Shown here in pieces: positions 1 through 8,753 of a stretch of DNA of 55,565 nt (positions are counted from its first letter, which is position 1; every line of letters begins with the position of its first letter). Both the position numbers and the translations under genes were made by a program. Below the pieces are notes generated by a model, which searched no databases, had not been told where the DNA came from, and saw nothing but the letters and a program-made list of their open reading frames with translations. The DNA is from Roseomonas sp. 18066 (GTDB lineage: Bacteria; Pseudomonadota; Alphaproteobacteria; Acetobacterales; Acetobacteraceae), in contig NZ_CACSJM010000019.1 in the NCBI RefSeq assembly GCF_902706185.1, positions 1 through 55,565 of the forward strand. The letters run 5' to 3'.

Positions 1-933
<933 letters not shown>

Positions 934-1060
934 GCGCGCCTCGGGTCCAAAAGGGCTCAATTCCTTGCGAGGTCGATCAGAACATATGCTTCTCATGACT
1001 GCAACATGGATCATTTGGATTGAACATTGCCTTTTCCGCATAAAGCGTCAGCATGACAAT
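934..1060. promoter_or_regulatory. Divergent promoter region, aminotransferase / RpiR regulator
   Basis: 127 bases between divergent starts, clearly more AT-rich than the flanking genes. AACAT occurs three times at 981, 1003 and 1023, spaced 22 and 20 bases, about two helical turns. This could be regulator binding to one DNA face, but five-base words are weak evidence. No promoter boxes can be assigned with confidence. Confidence 0.4.
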
Positions 1061-1987
1061 ATGACCCCGGCAGAACCCGTCTCCGACGCGCTGGCCGCGC
1101 TGCTGCCCGCGCTGTCCGGCCCGATCGCCGCGGCGGCGCGGCATATCCTGGCCCATCCCGAGGATGTCGCCGTCTTCTCGATGCGCGAGCTGGCGCGGCG
1201 CATGGAGGTGCCGCCGGCGACGCTGGTGCGGCTGGCCCAGCGGCTGGGCTTCGCCCGCTACGACGCGCTGCGCCAGGGCTATGTCGAGGGCGTGCGCCAG
1301 GGCCATGCCGGCGGCGTCGCCACCCGCAACCGCAGCAGCGCCCGGGCCCTGGCCGCCGCCGACCCGCGGGATTTCGCCGAGGCCTTCCTGGCCGCCGAGC
1401 AGGAGGTGCTGCGCCAGGCGCTGCGCGGCCTGGCGGCGCCGGCGGTGGAGGAGGCGGTGGCGCTGCTGGCCGGCGCCCGCCGTGTCCATGTCGCCGGCCG
1501 CCGCACCGCTTTCTCCACCGCCTATGCCCTGGCCTACACGCTGCACAAGGCGCGGCCCGACGTGGTGCTGGTCGGCGACATGGCCGGCGTGTCGGAGGCG
1601 GCGCTGCAGGACGTGGTGCCCGGCGACGTGCTGGTGGTCATCACCGCGGCGCCTTTCTCGCGGCCGGTCATCGGCATGGCCGAGCGCGCGGCGGCGGCCG
1701 GCGCCCGCATCATCGCCATCGTCGAGGCCGCCATCCCGCCGCTGAAGAACCTGGCGGGAGCGCTGATCTTCATCGCGCCGGCCCAGGGCGCGGCCTTCCC
1801 CGAATCGACCAATGGCGCGCTCGCCATCGCCAACCTGCTGGTCGCGCGGGTGGTGGCCCGCCTCGGCGCCGCCGCCGAGCGCCGCATCGCCGCCGATGAG
1901 CGCCGCATCCTGGCCAGCGGCGAGTTCCTCCTCGCCGGACCGCGTTCCGACAAGTGGGGCCGCGCAAAGCCTGGCGGCAGCGCCTGA
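1061..1987 (+). CDS. MurR/RpiR family transcriptional regulator
   Basis: 308-residue DNA-binding regulator. An N-terminal HTH_6 domain (about 5-85) carries the typical FSMRELARRMEVPPATLVRLAQRLGF-like helix-turn-helix, split here only by citation length. A C-terminal SIS domain (about 125-260) begins at GARRVHVAGRR and contains VLVVITAAPFSRP; in this family it binds a phosphosugar or related ligand. The open frame extends back to 932, but the first residues would lie in the divergent promoter and lack family character, so I chose the ATG at 1061. It is divergent from the aminotransferase and followed 143 bases later by an SBP gene, so it probably controls uptake and transamination of one substrate. 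Confidence 0.85.
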   Translation: MTPAEPVSDALAALLPALSGPIAAAARHILAHPEDVAVFSMRELARRMEVPPATLVRLAQRLGFARYDALRQGYVEGVRQGHAGGVATRNRSSARALAAADPRDFAEAFLAAEQEVLRQALRGLAAPAVEEAVALLAGARRVHVAGRRTAFSTAYALAYTLHKARPDVVLVGDMAGVSEAALQDVVPGDVLVVITAAPFSRPVIGMAERAAAAGARIIAIVEAAIPPLKNLAGALIFIAPAQGAAFPESTNGALAIANLLVARVVARLGAAAERRIAADERRILASGEFLLAGPRSDKWGRAKPGGSA

Positions 1988-2130
1988 GATTTCGCCGGCG
2001 GCGGGCTTGCCAGCGCCCCCGCCCGCGCCGATGCTGCGCCGCCCTTGCCCAGGCGCCGCGACAGACGGAGGCCGGGACGGGGGTCAGGGACCCAGCAGGC
2101 GCGGCGACACCGGATAGTCGGAGGCGCCCG

Positions 2131-3732
2131 ATGCAGCGCAGAGATTTTTTCACGAGCATGGCCGCGGCGGGCGCCGCGCTGGCCGCCGGCGGTGTCGCGG
2201 CGCCGGCCCTGGCCCAGGGCGCCAATGCCCGCACGCTGCGCTTCGTGCCGCAGGCGGATCTGGCGAATTTCGACCCGATCTGGGGCAGCCAGTATGTGGT
2301 CCGCAATGCCGGGCTGCTGGTCTGGGACACGCTCTACGGCGTCGATGCCACGATGACCCCGCGCCGCCAGATGGTCGAGGGCGAGACGGTCTCGGCCGAT
2401 GGCCTGACCTGGACCTTCACCCTGCGGCCGGGCCTGAAGTTCCATGACGGCACGCCGGTGCTGGCGAAGGACGCGGTGGCCAGCCTGGTGCGCTGGTCCG
2501 CCCGCGACCCGATGGGCCAGATGATCCGCGCATCCCAGCAGGAGCTGGTCGCCCTCGACGACCGCAGCTTCCGCTGGGTGTTGAAGAAGCCGTTTCCAAA
2601 GATGCTGCTGGCGCTGGGCAAGAACAACGCACCTTGCACCTTCGTCATGCCGGAGCGGATCGCGAAGACCGATCCCTTCACCCAGATCACCGAATATATC
2701 GGCTCCGGCCCGATGCGCTTCGTCCGCGACGAATGGATCCCCGGCGCCCGCGCCGTCTTCCAGAAATTCGATGGCTACGTGCCGCGCGAAGAACCCGCCA
2801 GCTGGCTGGCCGGCGGCAAGCGCATCCTGGTCGACCGGGTCGAATGGGCCATCATCCCCGACGCCGCGACGGCCGCCGGCGCGCTGCAGAGCGGCGAGGT
2901 CGACTGGCTGGAAACCCCGCTGCCCGACCTGATCCCGGTGATGAAGCGCAACCGCGCCATCGCCGTCGACATCGCCGACCCGCTCGGCAATATCTGCGCC
3001 TTCCGCATGAACCACCTGCATCCGCCCTTCAACGACGTTCGCGCCCGCCGCGCCGTCATGATGGCGCTGCGCCAGGAAGACTACATGCGCGCCATCGTCG
3101 GCAGCGACGACGCGCTGTGGAAGCCGCTGCCCTCCTTCTTCACCCCCGGCACGCCGCTCTACACCGAGGCCGGCGGCGATATCCTGAAGGGGCCGCGCAA
3201 CCTGGACGCGGCGAAGAAGCTGCTGGCGGAAAGCGGCTATGCCAACCAGCCGGTGACCTGCATGGTCTCGCAGGACCTGGCGCCGCACAAGGCGATGGGC
3301 GACGTCACCGCCGACCTGCTGCAGCGGCTGGGCATGAATGTCGACTTCGTCGCCACCGACTGGGGCACCGTCGTCGGCCGCCGCGCGCAGAAGACGCCGC
3401 CGGGGCAGGGCGGCTGGTCGATGTTCCACACCTGGCACTCCGGCGCCGACTGCGCGACGCCGGCCGGCTACGCGGCGCTGCGCGGCAATGGCGAGCAGGC
3501 CTGGTTCGGCTGGCCCACCAGCCCGGGCACCGAGGCCGGCATCGCCGACTGGTACGCGGCCACCAGCCTCGACGAGGAGAAGGCGGCCATCGCCCGCACC
3601 AACACGGCGGCGATGAACGACGTGGTCTACGCGCCGGTCGGGCTGTTCATGGCCTACCAGGCCTGGCGCACCAATGTCTCGGGCATCGTCAAAGGGCCGG
3701 CGCCGTTTTTCTGGAACGTCGCGAAGTCATAA
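2131..3732 (+). CDS. ABC transporter substrate-binding protein, family 5 (peptide/opine type)
   Basis: 533-residue periplasmic solute-binding protein of the SBP_bac_5 family. The N-terminus MQRRDFFTSM followed by an Ala-rich stretch ending ALAQG looks like a Tat signal (RR-x-FF). The mature part has the usual ADGLTWTFTLRPGLKFHDG block and a C-terminal AYQAWRTNVSG segment. Start ATG 2131 has CGGAGG about 8 bases upstream; the longer open frame back to 1954 has no signal sequence. No permease or ATPase is adjacent, so it is an orphan receptor. It is strikingly similar to the SBP at 35111 (LRF-PQA-L---DPIW, PDAATAA-ALQ-GE-DW), which also follows an aminotransferase. Ligand unknown. Confidence 0.9.
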   Translation: MQRRDFFTSMAAAGAALAAGGVAAPALAQGANARTLRFVPQADLANFDPIWGSQYVVRNAGLLVWDTLYGVDATMTPRRQMVEGETVSADGLTWTFTLRPGLKFHDGTPVLAKDAVASLVRWSARDPMGQMIRASQQELVALDDRSFRWVLKKPFPKMLLALGKNNAPCTFVMPERIAKTDPFTQITEYIGSGPMRFVRDEWIPGARAVFQKFDGYVPREEPASWLAGGKRILVDRVEWAIIPDAATAAGALQSGEVDWLETPLPDLIPVMKRNRAIAVDIADPLGNICAFRMNHLHPPFNDVRARRAVMMALRQEDYMRAIVGSDDALWKPLPSFFTPGTPLYTEAGGDILKGPRNLDAAKKLLAESGYANQPVTCMVSQDLAPHKAMGDVTADLLQRLGMNVDFVATDWGTVVGRRAQKTPPGQGGWSMFHTWHSGADCATPAGYAALRGNGEQAWFGWPTSPGTEAGIADWYAATSLDEEKAAIARTNTAAMNDVVYAPVGLFMAYQAWRTNVSGIVKGPAPFFWNVAKS

Positions 3733-3783
3733 GAAAAAAAGGCCGGGGGAAGGAATTCCCCCGGACCCCCATCTTCTTTCTGA
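3733..3783. terminator. GAATTC hairpin unit a (bidirectional terminator)
   Basis: A-run, then a 9-bp stem CCGGGGGAA (3743-3751) / TTCCCCCGG (3756-3764) with loop ggaa, then a pyrimidine/T-rich run. It begins directly after the SBP stop and lies between convergent genes, so the form and place fit a two-way intrinsic terminator. Member of the eight-unit repeat family of this window. Confidence 0.8.
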
Positions 3784-3786
3784 TCT

Positions 3787-5802
3787 TCAAGCAGCAGCGA
3801 GAAACTGCACGGGAGGAATGAACGGCAGGGTCGCCGCGGCGCGAGCAAGCAGCGCCACGCGACGCTCGGCCGACACGAAAGGACAGGCCTCCAGCAAGGC
3901 CCGCACATCGATGATCGGGATCGCCTGGCGCTTCTCGCCCATCAGCGACAGCGCATTGGTCTCGGCCCCGACAGGGATCGCCCGCGCCTCGGGCCAGCCG
4001 ACCGAAGCCCAGTAGTCGCGGAACTTGAAGCCGTCGCCCAGCGGCCGGTCGCTGAAGCTGATCCAGCTCGCCGGCACGCCATAGGCATGCGCCGCGATCA
4101 GCCCATGCAGCGAGCTCGACACGATCTCCCGGCAGGACAGGATCGCGTCCAGCACCTCGGTGATGCCGCCGGTGATGTCGATGATCCTGACCTTCAGCCC
4201 GGCCGGGATGCGCGGTAGCGGATCGACCCCCGCCTCGCGGAAATGCTGGATGATGCCCAGGTCGTGTTCCACCGCCACCGCCGGCCGGTAGAACATCGGC
4301 ATCAGCAGCGCCGGGTCGCCATAGACCGCCGGGCAGTCGCGCCCGGCGGCGATCAGCTTGGCGCGCGTCAGCGGGCCGCGCACGGCATGGATGGCGCGCA
4401 GCGCGGGGACCTTGTCCTTGCTGGCGATGAAGCCCGAGCCCCAGATGACATAGCTGTCCAGGCTGCTGCGGATGCCGCTGCCGATGACGCGGACGACGTC
4501 GCGCTGCGGCTCGCTCTGACCATGGTCGACATGCAGCACCGGCGCTTCGCTCAGCAGCCGGATCAGCGGCGGATTGAGCTTGTCGCCCCAGTTCTGCCCG
4601 ACCGTCCCCTGCCGCGGCCAGTCGGCGATCACCGGCGGCAGGGCGCCGCTGTCCTCGACGGGCGCGACCCGCCGCAGCCCGGGCGGCAGCGCGCCGGCGG
4701 GCGGGCCGGGCGGCAGCGCCGCGAGGCGGTCATAGACGGCGCGGAGCTCCGCGGCGATGGCCGCGGGACGCAGCCCCCGGGCCACCTGCAGCCCCAGCCG
4801 CCGGCAGTCCTGGCGCTCCTCGTCGCTCAGCGCCAGCACCTGGCTGACGATCATCTGCAGGTCGACGGCATCGCCATCCTGGTACAGGAAGCGCTGCAGC
4901 GCCGGCGGCAGCAGCTCCCGCATCTGCGGCACGTCGGGCGCCACCAGGATGCCACCGCAGCTCAGCGCCAGCAGGGCCACGCCCGAGGTCAGGAACCGCG
5001 CATAGGCCAGCACGACGCAGGCGGAATCGCGGATCAGCCCCGGCACTTCCTCGTCGGGCACATGGCGGAAATCCCACAGCACGTCGCCGCGCGCGGCCAG
5101 GCTGCGCCGCAGCGCCCGGGCGCCGCGCCCGCCATGGCCGCTGATGCGCAGGCTCGCCTGCTCGGCGGCCAGGAACTCGGCCGGCAGCATCGCCACCAGC
5201 CGGTCGAAGCCCTTCTGCTGCTGCACCCGGCCGAAGCCCAGCACCTGCCGCGACGGCGGCGTGCCCAGCGCGGCCTCCGCCGCCGCCTCCGGCTCGTAAT
5301 GGCCGAGATAGGAGGGGTGCGGCAGCACCCGGATGCGGGCGCGATCCACCGTCACCTGCGCCGCGAGGAAGGCGGCCGCATGCGCGCTATGCACCAGGAT
5401 CGCCTCGGCATGGGTGGCCAGCCAGCGGCGCAGCGCCATGAAGGCGTCGACATGCGGGACCCGGTGCGGGATGCCGTTATGCACCGTCCAGACCAGCCGG
5501 CCGCCCCGCTGGCGCAGCGCTTCCAGCTGCTGCAGCACCAGCCGGGCCAGCGCCCCGGCTTCCGCGGCGGTGGTGGCCGGGCGCAGGAAGAATTCCTCCC
5601 ACTGCACATGCAGCAGCACCGGCAGCCCGGCCTCGCGATGCGCGATCGCCTGCAGCAGCTGCGGATGCGGCGTCACCGGATCGTCGGCTTCGGCCGGCGC
5701 CGCCTGCTCGACGAAGAGCGGCGTGTAGTCCGGGGCCAGCGGGGTCATGAGGAGCTTCGCGTAGATGCTGTTGCTCGAGACCGGGCAGTGGAAGACGAAC
5801 AA
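3787..5802 (-). CDS. Glycosyltransferase fused to polysaccharide pyruvyl transferase domain
   Basis: 671-residue two-domain protein. Residues about 1-360 look like a GT-B (GT4-type) glycosyltransferase: VWTVHNGIPH (104-113), VLPHPSYLGHYE (159-170), FGRVQQQKGFDRL (190-202) and SGVALLALSCGG (273-284). A Pro/Ala-rich linker (361-392) leads to a polysaccharide pyruvyl transferase domain (about 395-640) with NWGDKLNPPL (404-413), VIGSGI (439-444), AVRGPLTRAK (473-482), YGDPALLMP (494-502) and SSSLHGLIAAHAYG (562-575). The first half probably adds a sugar and the second a pyruvyl ketal to a surface polysaccharide, though no other polysaccharide genes are near. No signal peptide or membrane segment is seen. 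The gene is monocistronic, convergent with the SBP and divergent from the MFS gene. The fusion itself is unusual. Confidence 0.85.
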   Translation of the reverse strand: MFVFHCPVSSNSIYAKLLMTPLAPDYTPLFVEQAAPAEADDPVTPHPQLLQAIAHREAGLPVLLHVQWEEFFLRPATTAAEAGALARLVLQQLEALRQRGGRLVWTVHNGIPHRVPHVDAFMALRRWLATHAEAILVHSAHAAAFLAAQVTVDRARIRVLPHPSYLGHYEPEAAAEAALGTPPSRQVLGFGRVQQQKGFDRLVAMLPAEFLAAEQASLRISGHGGRGARALRRSLAARGDVLWDFRHVPDEEVPGLIRDSACVVLAYARFLTSGVALLALSCGGILVAPDVPQMRELLPPALQRFLYQDGDAVDLQMIVSQVLALSDEERQDCRRLGLQVARGLRPAAIAAELRAVYDRLAALPPGPPAGALPPGLRRVAPVEDSGALPPVIADWPRQGTVGQNWGDKLNPPLIRLLSEAPVLHVDHGQSEPQRDVVRVIGSGIRSSLDSYVIWGSGFIASKDKVPALRAIHAVRGPLTRAKLIAAGRDCPAVYGDPALLMPMFYRPAVAVEHDLGIIQHFREAGVDPLPRIPAGLKVRIIDITGGITEVLDAILSCREIVSSSLHGLIAAHAYGVPASWISFSDRPLGDGFKFRDYWASVGWPEARAIPVGAETNALSLMGEKRQAIPIIDVRALLEACPFVSAERRVALLARAAATLPFIPPVQFLAAA

Positions 5803-6037
5803 GGCGCATCCTCGCGATCAGGCCTGTTCCCGGATAGAGATCCCCGCCCGGCCCCACAACCCCCGCGGGATGTTGTTACGCGACCGTGTACCATCGCGGG
5901 TGGATCAGCGCCGCTGCCTGTGCTTTGGGCGCGCGCGCCGGGGCTCTGCCCGGTTTCGTGCCATCGCCGCGCCGGGCCGGCTCGATGCCCTGCCTTGCCG
6001 GCTCCCGCCCGGCGCGGTTTTGCGGGAAGCTGCGCGG
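5803..6037. other. Intergenic region between divergent GT fusion and MFS genes
   Basis: 235 bases separating two divergent genes. It must hold both promoters. I see CCCGCGGG at about 5862 and an AT-richer patch (GTTGTTACG) just after it, but no convincing -35/-10 pair and no small gene. Confidence 0.35.
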
Positions 6038-7234
6038 ATGTCCGATACGCCTCCCGCTCCGCCAGGACAGATCCGCCCGCCGCTCTGGCTCCTGGTGATG
6101 ATCACCACCTCCGGCACGGTGGGCATCCATATCTTCGTCCCCGCCCTGCCGCAGGCCGCGGCCGAGTTCGGCGTCTCCACCGGCGCCATGCAGCTGACCA
6201 TCAGCCTCTATGTGCTGGGCCTCGCCCTCGGGCAGCTCGGCTATGGGCCGATCTCCGATGCGCTGGGGCGCAAGCCGGTGCTGCTGGCCGGGCTCGCGCT
6301 CTACGCCGCGGCCGGGCTGGCGGCGGCGCTGGCCCCGGATGTGCGCTTCCTGATCGGCGCGCGGCTGCTGCAGGCGCTGGGCGGTTGCGCCGGCCTGGCG
6401 CTGGGGCGTGCCATGGTGCGCGACACTTCCGGCCCCAAGGAGGCCGCCTCCCGCCTGGCCATGCTCAACCTGGCCGTCTCCATCGGCCCCGGCATCGCGC
6501 CGTTCCTCGGCTCGCTGCTGGCCGAGACGCTGGGCTGGCGGGCGGTCTTCGCCACCCTCGCCGCCGTCGGCGCCCTGACCACTGGCCTGGCGCTGTGGCG
6601 CCTGCCGGAGACCGGCCGCCGCGCCGAGGGCCGCGGCCTGGCGGCGCTGGCCCGCGACTACCGGCAGCTGGTCACCATGCCGGCCTTCCTCGGCTATGCC
6701 ATCGGCGGCGGCTGCGCCACCACCAGCTGGTATGCCTATCTGGCGGCGCTGCCCTTCATCATGGTGCAGCAGCTCGGCCGGCCGGTGCATGAGATCAGCC
6801 TGGTCTATGTGCTGCTGGTCGCCGGCACCGCGCTGGGCAACATCCTGGCCAACCGGCTGGTGGCGCGGATCGGCATCGCCCGGCTGCTGCGGCTGGGCAG
6901 CGGCGGCGGCTGCCTGGGCGCGCTGCTGTTCTTCGGCGCGGTGCTGGCCGGGCAGCTCAACCTGGTCACCGCCGTGCTCGGGCCGCTGATCTTCGCCATC
7001 GGCGTCGGCCTGGCCAGCCCGCTGGCGCTGACCCGGGCGGTCGGGCTCAATCCGCGGGTGATCGGCTCGGCGGCGGGGCTCTATGGCTTCAGCCAGATGG
7101 CGGTCGGCGCGCTCTGCACGGCGCTGGCCGGGCTCGGCAGCAACCCGGCGGTGGCCGCCGCCGTGGTGCTGGCGGGGGCGGCGCTGCTCGGCCAGGTCGC
7201 CTTCGCCGTGGCCCTTGCCAGCGAGCGCCGCTGA
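6038..7234 (+). CDS. MFS transporter, Bcr/CflA-type drug exporter
   Basis: 398-residue inner-membrane major facilitator with about twelve hydrophobic segments. The N-terminus PPLWLLVMITTSGTVGIHIF-VPALP is typical of the Bcr/CflA subfamily, as is loop 2-3 motif A (GPISDALGRKPVLL) and RLLQALGGCAGLALGRAMVRD. The family exports drugs or metabolites in exchange for protons. ATG 6038 was chosen because the longer frame back to 5765 adds a charged, non-membrane stretch. Length fits the family. The SDR follows 69 bases downstream on the same strand. Substrate unknown. Confidence 0.88.
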   Translation: MSDTPPAPPGQIRPPLWLLVMITTSGTVGIHIFVPALPQAAAEFGVSTGAMQLTISLYVLGLALGQLGYGPISDALGRKPVLLAGLALYAAAGLAAALAPDVRFLIGARLLQALGGCAGLALGRAMVRDTSGPKEAASRLAMLNLAVSIGPGIAPFLGSLLAETLGWRAVFATLAAVGALTTGLALWRLPETGRRAEGRGLAALARDYRQLVTMPAFLGYAIGGGCATTSWYAYLAALPFIMVQQLGRPVHEISLVYVLLVAGTALGNILANRLVARIGIARLLRLGSGGGCLGALLFFGAVLAGQLNLVTAVLGPLIFAIGVGLASPLALTRAVGLNPRVIGSAAGLYGFSQMAVGALCTALAGLGSNPAVAAAVVLAGAALLGQVAFAVALASERR

Positions 7235-7303
7235 TCCCCCCTTGCGCGGCCCGGCGATCCGCGCCCTGCTGGCCCTCCAAGGGAAGCAGGAACGGACAGG
7301 ACC

Positions 7304-8065
7304 ATGGACCTGGGATTGAACGGCAAGCGGGCGCTGGTCACCGGCGCCTCCCGCGGCATCGGCCGCGCCACCGCGGGCGTGCTGGCCGCCGAGGGCTGCG
7401 ACCTGCTGCTGGTCGCGCGTGACGCGGCGAAGCTGCAGGCGGCCGCCGAGGAGCTCCGCGCCCGCCACCAGGTGTCGGTGGATGTGCTGGCCGTCGACCT
7501 GTCGCAGCAGGCGGAAGTCGAGCGGCTGGCGCAGGCGGCCGGCCGGGTGGATATCCTGGTCAACAATGCCGGCGCCATTCCGCCCGGCGACCTGCTGGCG
7601 GTGGACGACGCCACCTGGCGCGCCGCCTGGGACCTGAAGGTCTTCGGCTTCATCAGCCTGACCCGCGCGCTCTATCCGGCGATGAAGGCGCAGGGCGGCG
7701 GCGTCATCGTCAATGTCATCGGCGCGGCGGGCGAGAAATTCCCGCCCGGCTATATCGCCGGCGCCACCGGCAATGCCGCGCTGATGGCCTTCACCAAGGC
7801 CCTGGGCAAGGCGGCGCCGAAGGACGGGCTGCGCGTCGTCGCCATCAGCCCGGGCCCGGTCGCCACCGAGCGGCATGAGATGCTGGCCCGCCATGCCGCC
7901 GCCCAGAAGGGCGATGAAAGCCGCTGGCGCGACCAGTATGCGGCCATGCCGTTCCAGCGCGCCGCCAAGCCGGAAGAGATCGGCCAGGCCGTCGCCTTCC
8001 TGGCCAGCCCCTGCTCCGGCTACACCTCGGCCAGCATCCTGACCATCGATGGCGGCGCCGGCTAG
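7304..8065 (+). CDS. SDR-family protein lacking canonical catalytic residues
   Basis: 253-residue Rossmann protein. The cofactor motif TGASRGIG (13-20) and NNAG (87-90) are intact, so NAD(P) binding is likely. At the active site, NVIGAAGEKFPPGYIAGATG aligns so that the usual Ser is Gly140, the Tyr of YxxxK is Gly153 and the Lys is Asn157; the nearby Tyr150 is out of register. The C-terminal ISPGPVATER and SASILTIDGG are normal. This fits a non-canonical SDR subgroup rather than decay, because the rest of the frame is well kept. Start ATG 7304 has an upstream AGGAACGGACAGG purine stretch. Its stop interlocks with that of the convergent flavin reductase in one CTAG. Reaction unknown. Confidence 0.85.
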   Translation: MDLGLNGKRALVTGASRGIGRATAGVLAAEGCDLLLVARDAAKLQAAAEELRARHQVSVDVLAVDLSQQAEVERLAQAAGRVDILVNNAGAIPPGDLLAVDDATWRAAWDLKVFGFISLTRALYPAMKAQGGGVIVNVIGAAGEKFPPGYIAGATGNAALMAFTKALGKAAPKDGLRVVAISPGPVATERHEMLARHAAAQKGDESRWRDQYAAMPFQRAAKPEEIGQAVAFLASPCSGYTSASILTIDGGAG

Positions 8066-8646
8066 GGCATGTCGCCGCCCGCGTCGATCGCCTCGCCGAT
8101 CGCGTAGAAATGGCCGCCGGCGACGTAGTGCAGGCTGCGCAGCGCCGGGTCGGCGGCCTCGAAGCGCCAATGGCCCTCGGCGAAGACGCGGGCATCGGCC
8201 CAGGCGCCGGTGACCTCGCCGATGAACAGGTCGTAGGCGTCCTGGATATGCGGCTCCGGCAGCAGGCGGCAGGCGAGCCAGGCCGAGCAGCCCTCGACCA
8301 GCGGTACCGGGTGGCCCTCGGCCTCGAACAGGGTGACGCCGGCCTGCGCCAGCTTGTCGGGCAGGGTCGCCAGGCTGGTGGTGCCCACTGCCCGGGTCAG
8401 CCGGGTCTGCGCCACCACCGGCACCTGGATGGCGAAGACGCCGCTGGCCTCGACCAGCCCGCGCGTCGCCGTCATCCGGTCCAGCACCACGGTCAGCTTC
8501 GGCGGCGAGAAGTCCAGCGCGCAGCACCAGGCCGCCGCCATGACATCGGTCACGCCCGCATGCCGGGCCGAGACCAGCACGGTCGGGCCATGGTTCAGCA
8601 GGCGATAGGCCTTCTCCAGCGGCACGGGACGGATCGGCTCGTTCAT
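8062..8646 (-). CDS. Flavin reductase family protein (FMN-binding split barrel)
   Basis: 194-residue flavoprotein of the flavin reductase-like family. The first half carries GPTVLVSARHAGVTDVMAAAW, CALDFSPPKLTVVL and GVFAIQVP, the usual split-barrel strands around FMN. Members either reduce free flavin with NAD(P)H or use bound FMN themselves; nothing here picks one substrate. The gene is convergent with the SDR, overlapping it by four bases, and divergent from the hydantoinase at 8754. Start ATG at 8646. Length is normal for the family. Confidence 0.85.
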   Translation of the reverse strand: MNEPIRPVPLEKAYRLLNHGPTVLVSARHAGVTDVMAAAWCCALDFSPPKLTVVLDRMTATRGLVEASGVFAIQVPVVAQTRLTRAVGTTSLATLPDKLAQAGVTLFEAEGHPVPLVEGCSAWLACRLLPEPHIQDAYDLFIGEVTGAWADARVFAEGHWRFEAADPALRSLHYVAGGHFYAIGEAIDAGGDMP

Positions 8647-8753
8647 CGCAGCTCCTGACGCGGCGGTGGCCGCAGGACTCCGGGGGGATAGGCGGGGCAG
8701 CAGATTCGGCGCAATCTGCGAGGCCTTTTCCGCCTGCCAGGAGCCTGCCGCCT

